Part shown: in pieces, positions 60,992 through 64,000 of the stretch
Layout: each line of letters opens with the position of its first letter
How positions within the stretch are numbered: the first letter of the stretch is position 1
Assembly (NCBI GenBank): GCA_914767715.1
Contig: OU612068.1
Coordinates: forward strand, 28,582,001-28,646,000
Length of the DNA stretch: 64,000 bases
Origin: Membranipora membranacea
Taxonomy: Eukaryota > Bryozoa > Gymnolaemata > Cheilostomatida > Membraniporidae
Direction: 5' to 3'
Made by a program: the position numbers and the translations under genes
Notes under the pieces: generated by a model
The model's database searches: none
The model's input: only the letters and a program-made list of their open reading frames with translations
What the model was told of the DNA's origin: nothing

Positions 60992-63900
60992 CTGTATAAC
61001 ACAACATAACAATGATAACTCTCCCTCATCATGACTATACACTGTGGGATATATGCCCATTGCAATAGATGAGCTGAGCAGGATAGCTGGTAGTGGTATT
61101 TCACTATCACCCACATTCTCAACAAGTAGGTGGGAAAAGTGGTTGACAATGAAATGCAACTACCAGCTATCCCGACACAGTTTGAGCGCTTAAACTACGA
61201 TTGCATTAAATATGATTGCTACTGACATACAGGAAAATACAGACTATTTTAGGACGGATAACTCCCTAAACAGTCTACATGTTGACCACAATCTCAGATC
61301 GCACCAGGAGCAGCCTGTCAGATATGAATCATTTAGTTTCCAACTTAATTTGTCTAATCTGTTTTTGTTGATTTTGTTTTCGTGTACAGTACATGTAGTT
61401 GCGTAATGTTTGAATTTAAACAGCTGAATTAAATGAAAAGTTGCTTTTATAAAAAACAACTGTGTGAGAGTTGAAATTTCTCGAGGCAGCTGGTTTTAAT
61501 CAAACTTTGATTTAATCAAAGATTGATGGCCCTGCAACAGTGTCATCATGACATTCGATAAACTTTCCTCAAAATCTTAATTATAAAACAGGAATGAAAT
61601 CCAACAGAATTTAATTTATTTAATTATCCTAATGCCAAAGTGTAAAATGTTAAGGTTAGGTGTCAATTCGATGAGCCAGATATTTCCACAGGGGCGGTCG
61701 AGAATTGATGAAGATATTTGACTTTTTATGTCCGTGAGCAATGTTGATGATTAGTTTGTGATCTAAATTAGTCCAGGATCTAAAGAGAATTAAGAAGTTT
61801 AAGGGGCATACACAGCCATCTCAAAACAAAGTTTACATACACTTTTGAGGTGATTAATTTTGCCAGAGGCAGTATAAACTAACTCAAGATGTTGTACATG
61901 TAATCGATATGACACTGATTTTTTAGCAATTAGGTGTCTAATTATGGGGCATTGCTAAGACGGCATGGTTTACATTAGCTTATAAACTAGGCGCACCTAG
62001 TACTCATTATCAGGTTGCTTAAAATTTAAACAACGCACTGACCTCGCTAGCACATAATGTCTAAAATGTTTCAAACCCAGTTAAAATGCCGAGCCATGGC
62101 AATTAAGGATTGGTTTTCCAAGTTTAATTCCACATAATTCATTTATATTGTCTTAAAACACAAAGAAACAAAATCCTGCATCGCCGTAAGCGAGTCAACA
62201 TACCATTCAAACCAAATGGTGACTCTAGGCAATTAGATGATAAGTCGCCATACACATTTTAGTGTTATTATTTTACATTTCATTCGGATGAATAACAAAC
62301 CTTACTTATGTAATGCATTTTAGGCTAATGATAATCCCAACTAAAACTTAATCCTAGCATTTATGTTCCAGTCGAAACAATAACACACGAGGGGTTGTCA
62401 AGTGGAAAAGCAATTAAACTTTGTGTGCAGTTTGACACTTGTATGTTGCCGTCAAGTTGTAAGAATTTTCAAGCGCTGTGACCTTTCTTAAAATTGCTCT
62501 AGTGCTCCAATTTTAGATCATGGCTCTTATTCCATCATCATTCATTATTCAGGATGTTATTAGATCAATTTTTAGTAATTAGTATCAACAGTCCAGATTT
62601 TCCCACGGGACCAAATAAATACATCTAGTGACCACATTACCTAGTATCAGTCTGCTATCGCACACAAGGTCCACCGGCTAGCTATGAACATAGGTCAAGT
62701 AATTGCTCTGTTCTCAACTGTTTTAGACAATAAAGTAGCTCTCTATCATCATAAGAAGATCGCTTATAATTATAATGCATCACTAGGGTTTCTGGCATGC
62801 CACTGTGTCTAACTGTACCAAATGCTGATTAAAATGAACTCAACTTGAGAATAGGCCAATAACCCCCATGCCATGCTGTCCAGATGTGCTTACATAACAC
62901 ACCAACAGTTACAAATCAAAGTAAGGAAATGGCACTAATAATTAGTCCCCAGATAATAATATAAATTCTAGTTTGGTAGGAAATCGTTGATTACTCTGTT
63001 ACATACCCACCGCTCACTGTGCTCAGGCACTGCAAGTGTAACCATAACAACCAATTGACTATTACTCAAGTTTTACTTCTAAATAATAATCAGCTTGGCG
63101 CATTTAAATAATTTCGAAACCAACTAAGTGAGATCAATTGAATGACAGTGTTATATAACACCCGCAAAATGCTAGTCCAACCCCAAAACAGTTGGATAAA
63201 TATTTTAATTTGTACAATGATACAGGTTGGCTGACTGAACTGCTGATTTGTTATTATTTTTTTTAAGCAGACTCATCTTTTGGGTGGATTATAGCAAATT
63301 TAATCATCAAGAAATCCCAAATCTATTTTCTGACATTATAATTCTGTTGATATGTAGGAGTCAAGTCTATGGCCGGGGATTATGACAAATTTGTCTGGTG
63401 GACCTGGGAGGGTTACACCTTGTTTTATACAGTGAAAGTAAATATATAAATGTCTGGTATTAGTAAGGACACCTGGTTAGTACTCACAATCAGCACTGAG
63501 TATAAATGCAATTGTCATATTCTTATTTGGAGTTGTGTTTTTTCCATTTACCTACACCAATGTCTTTAACTCCTTGCCTACACGCATGATTTTCTTTTAT
63601 TTTTGACTGTTTAGTTCATAGTTTAGCTGCAACATCATATACGACTAAACTATCTGTTTATCATATCAACTGCTGGTTGAGGGTCAAATGTTCTCATTTT
63701 ATGCTCATAATTTGACCAAGGCGCTTATGTGAAGCTTTCATTATCAAACTTTAATGTGGTACATAAGTTGTTCTCTTGGATATGAAAAAGCAATTTCTCA
63801 ATTTTCGACTTTAAAATTCCTGTTGAATTTGTTGAAACATTGAACACGAGGCAATTGAAAAGACCTCTCTACTTAAAACTGAAGATGCAGTTGTCTGAAA

Positions 63901-64000
63901 GTCAAGAGTATCTCACGGCTCGAAACACGTTGTGGCGACATTGTCATTGCACAATTAACAGCAATCTTGTGACAAATGAAACGAAGGACTTGTATGGGCT
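60992..64000. other. Right end: ZFHX upstream intron, no exon recognised
   Basis: No zinc-finger or homeodomain exon was seen on the minus strand, and no plus-strand gene. It contains one fold-back repeat (61081-61172). Since the first visible ZFHX exon starts mid-codon, at least part of this stretch should be intron. Confidence 0.5.
61081..61172. repeat. Fold-back element, about 23-bp arms
   Basis: GGATAGCTGGTAGTGGTATT begins the left arm; the right arm ends CTACCAGCTATCC at 61172. The arms pair over about 23 bp with two or three mismatches. An inner CCCAC/GTGGG pair lies in the spacer. Confidence 0.7.

Noticed and set aside
1-64000. CRISPR arrays, bacterial operons, phage or plasmid modules
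   Set aside because: The sequence is intron-containing animal DNA; no regularly spaced direct repeats or prokaryotic gene blocks were found.

Overview
The window is eukaryotic and almost certainly from a bilaterian animal, probably a marine invertebrate. The species cannot be fixed from sequence alone. The evidence is AT-rich DNA, short exons with GT-AG introns, poly(A) signals and typical animal genes: an outer-arm dynein docking TPR gene, CIB, G-alpha-o and a ZFHX-type zinc-finger homeobox gene. Animal-type retrotransposons are also present. All gene models below were assembled by hand from splice sites and reading phase.

Region 1 (1-10.6 kb) is mobile DNA. Positions 1 to about 4.65 kb hold a tyrosine-recombinase retrotransposon of the Ngaro/DIRS kind: the tail of an SGNH-hydrolase ORF, a gag-like ORF with Cys/His knuckles, an RT-RNase H ORF and a tyrosine recombinase broken by one frameshift. 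Three stem-loops sit after the SGNH, gag and recombinase ORFs. Their stems differ but the loop core GGTCCTAATC is the same, and each is followed by a 3'-splice-site-like tract. This is the most unusual signal in the window. Positions 5.55-10.58 kb hold a LINE with two apparently intact ORFs (coiled-coil/SR ORF1; endonuclease-RT ORF2) that overlap by 8 nt.

Region 2 (10.7-21.6 kb) starts with the first three coding exons of ODAD4/TTC25 on the minus strand, head-to-head with a plus-strand gene. That gene's phase-compatible exons run from an HDGF-like PWWP domain straight into a DPM2-like membrane protein. A small membrane-protein ORF follows, and then a complete 7-exon CIB2/3-like gene.

Region 3 (23.2-35.1 kb) is a complete 8-exon G-alpha-o gene (354 aa) on the minus strand, convergent with CIB.

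Region 4 (37.5-61 kb and probably beyond) is a ZFHX3/4 (zfh-2) type gene on the minus strand. Twenty-five phase-consistent exons encode at least 1,913 residues with about 12 zinc fingers and three homeodomains. The 5' end is missing. Introns carry several small fold-back repeats. There is no CRISPR array, rRNA or recognisable tRNA.
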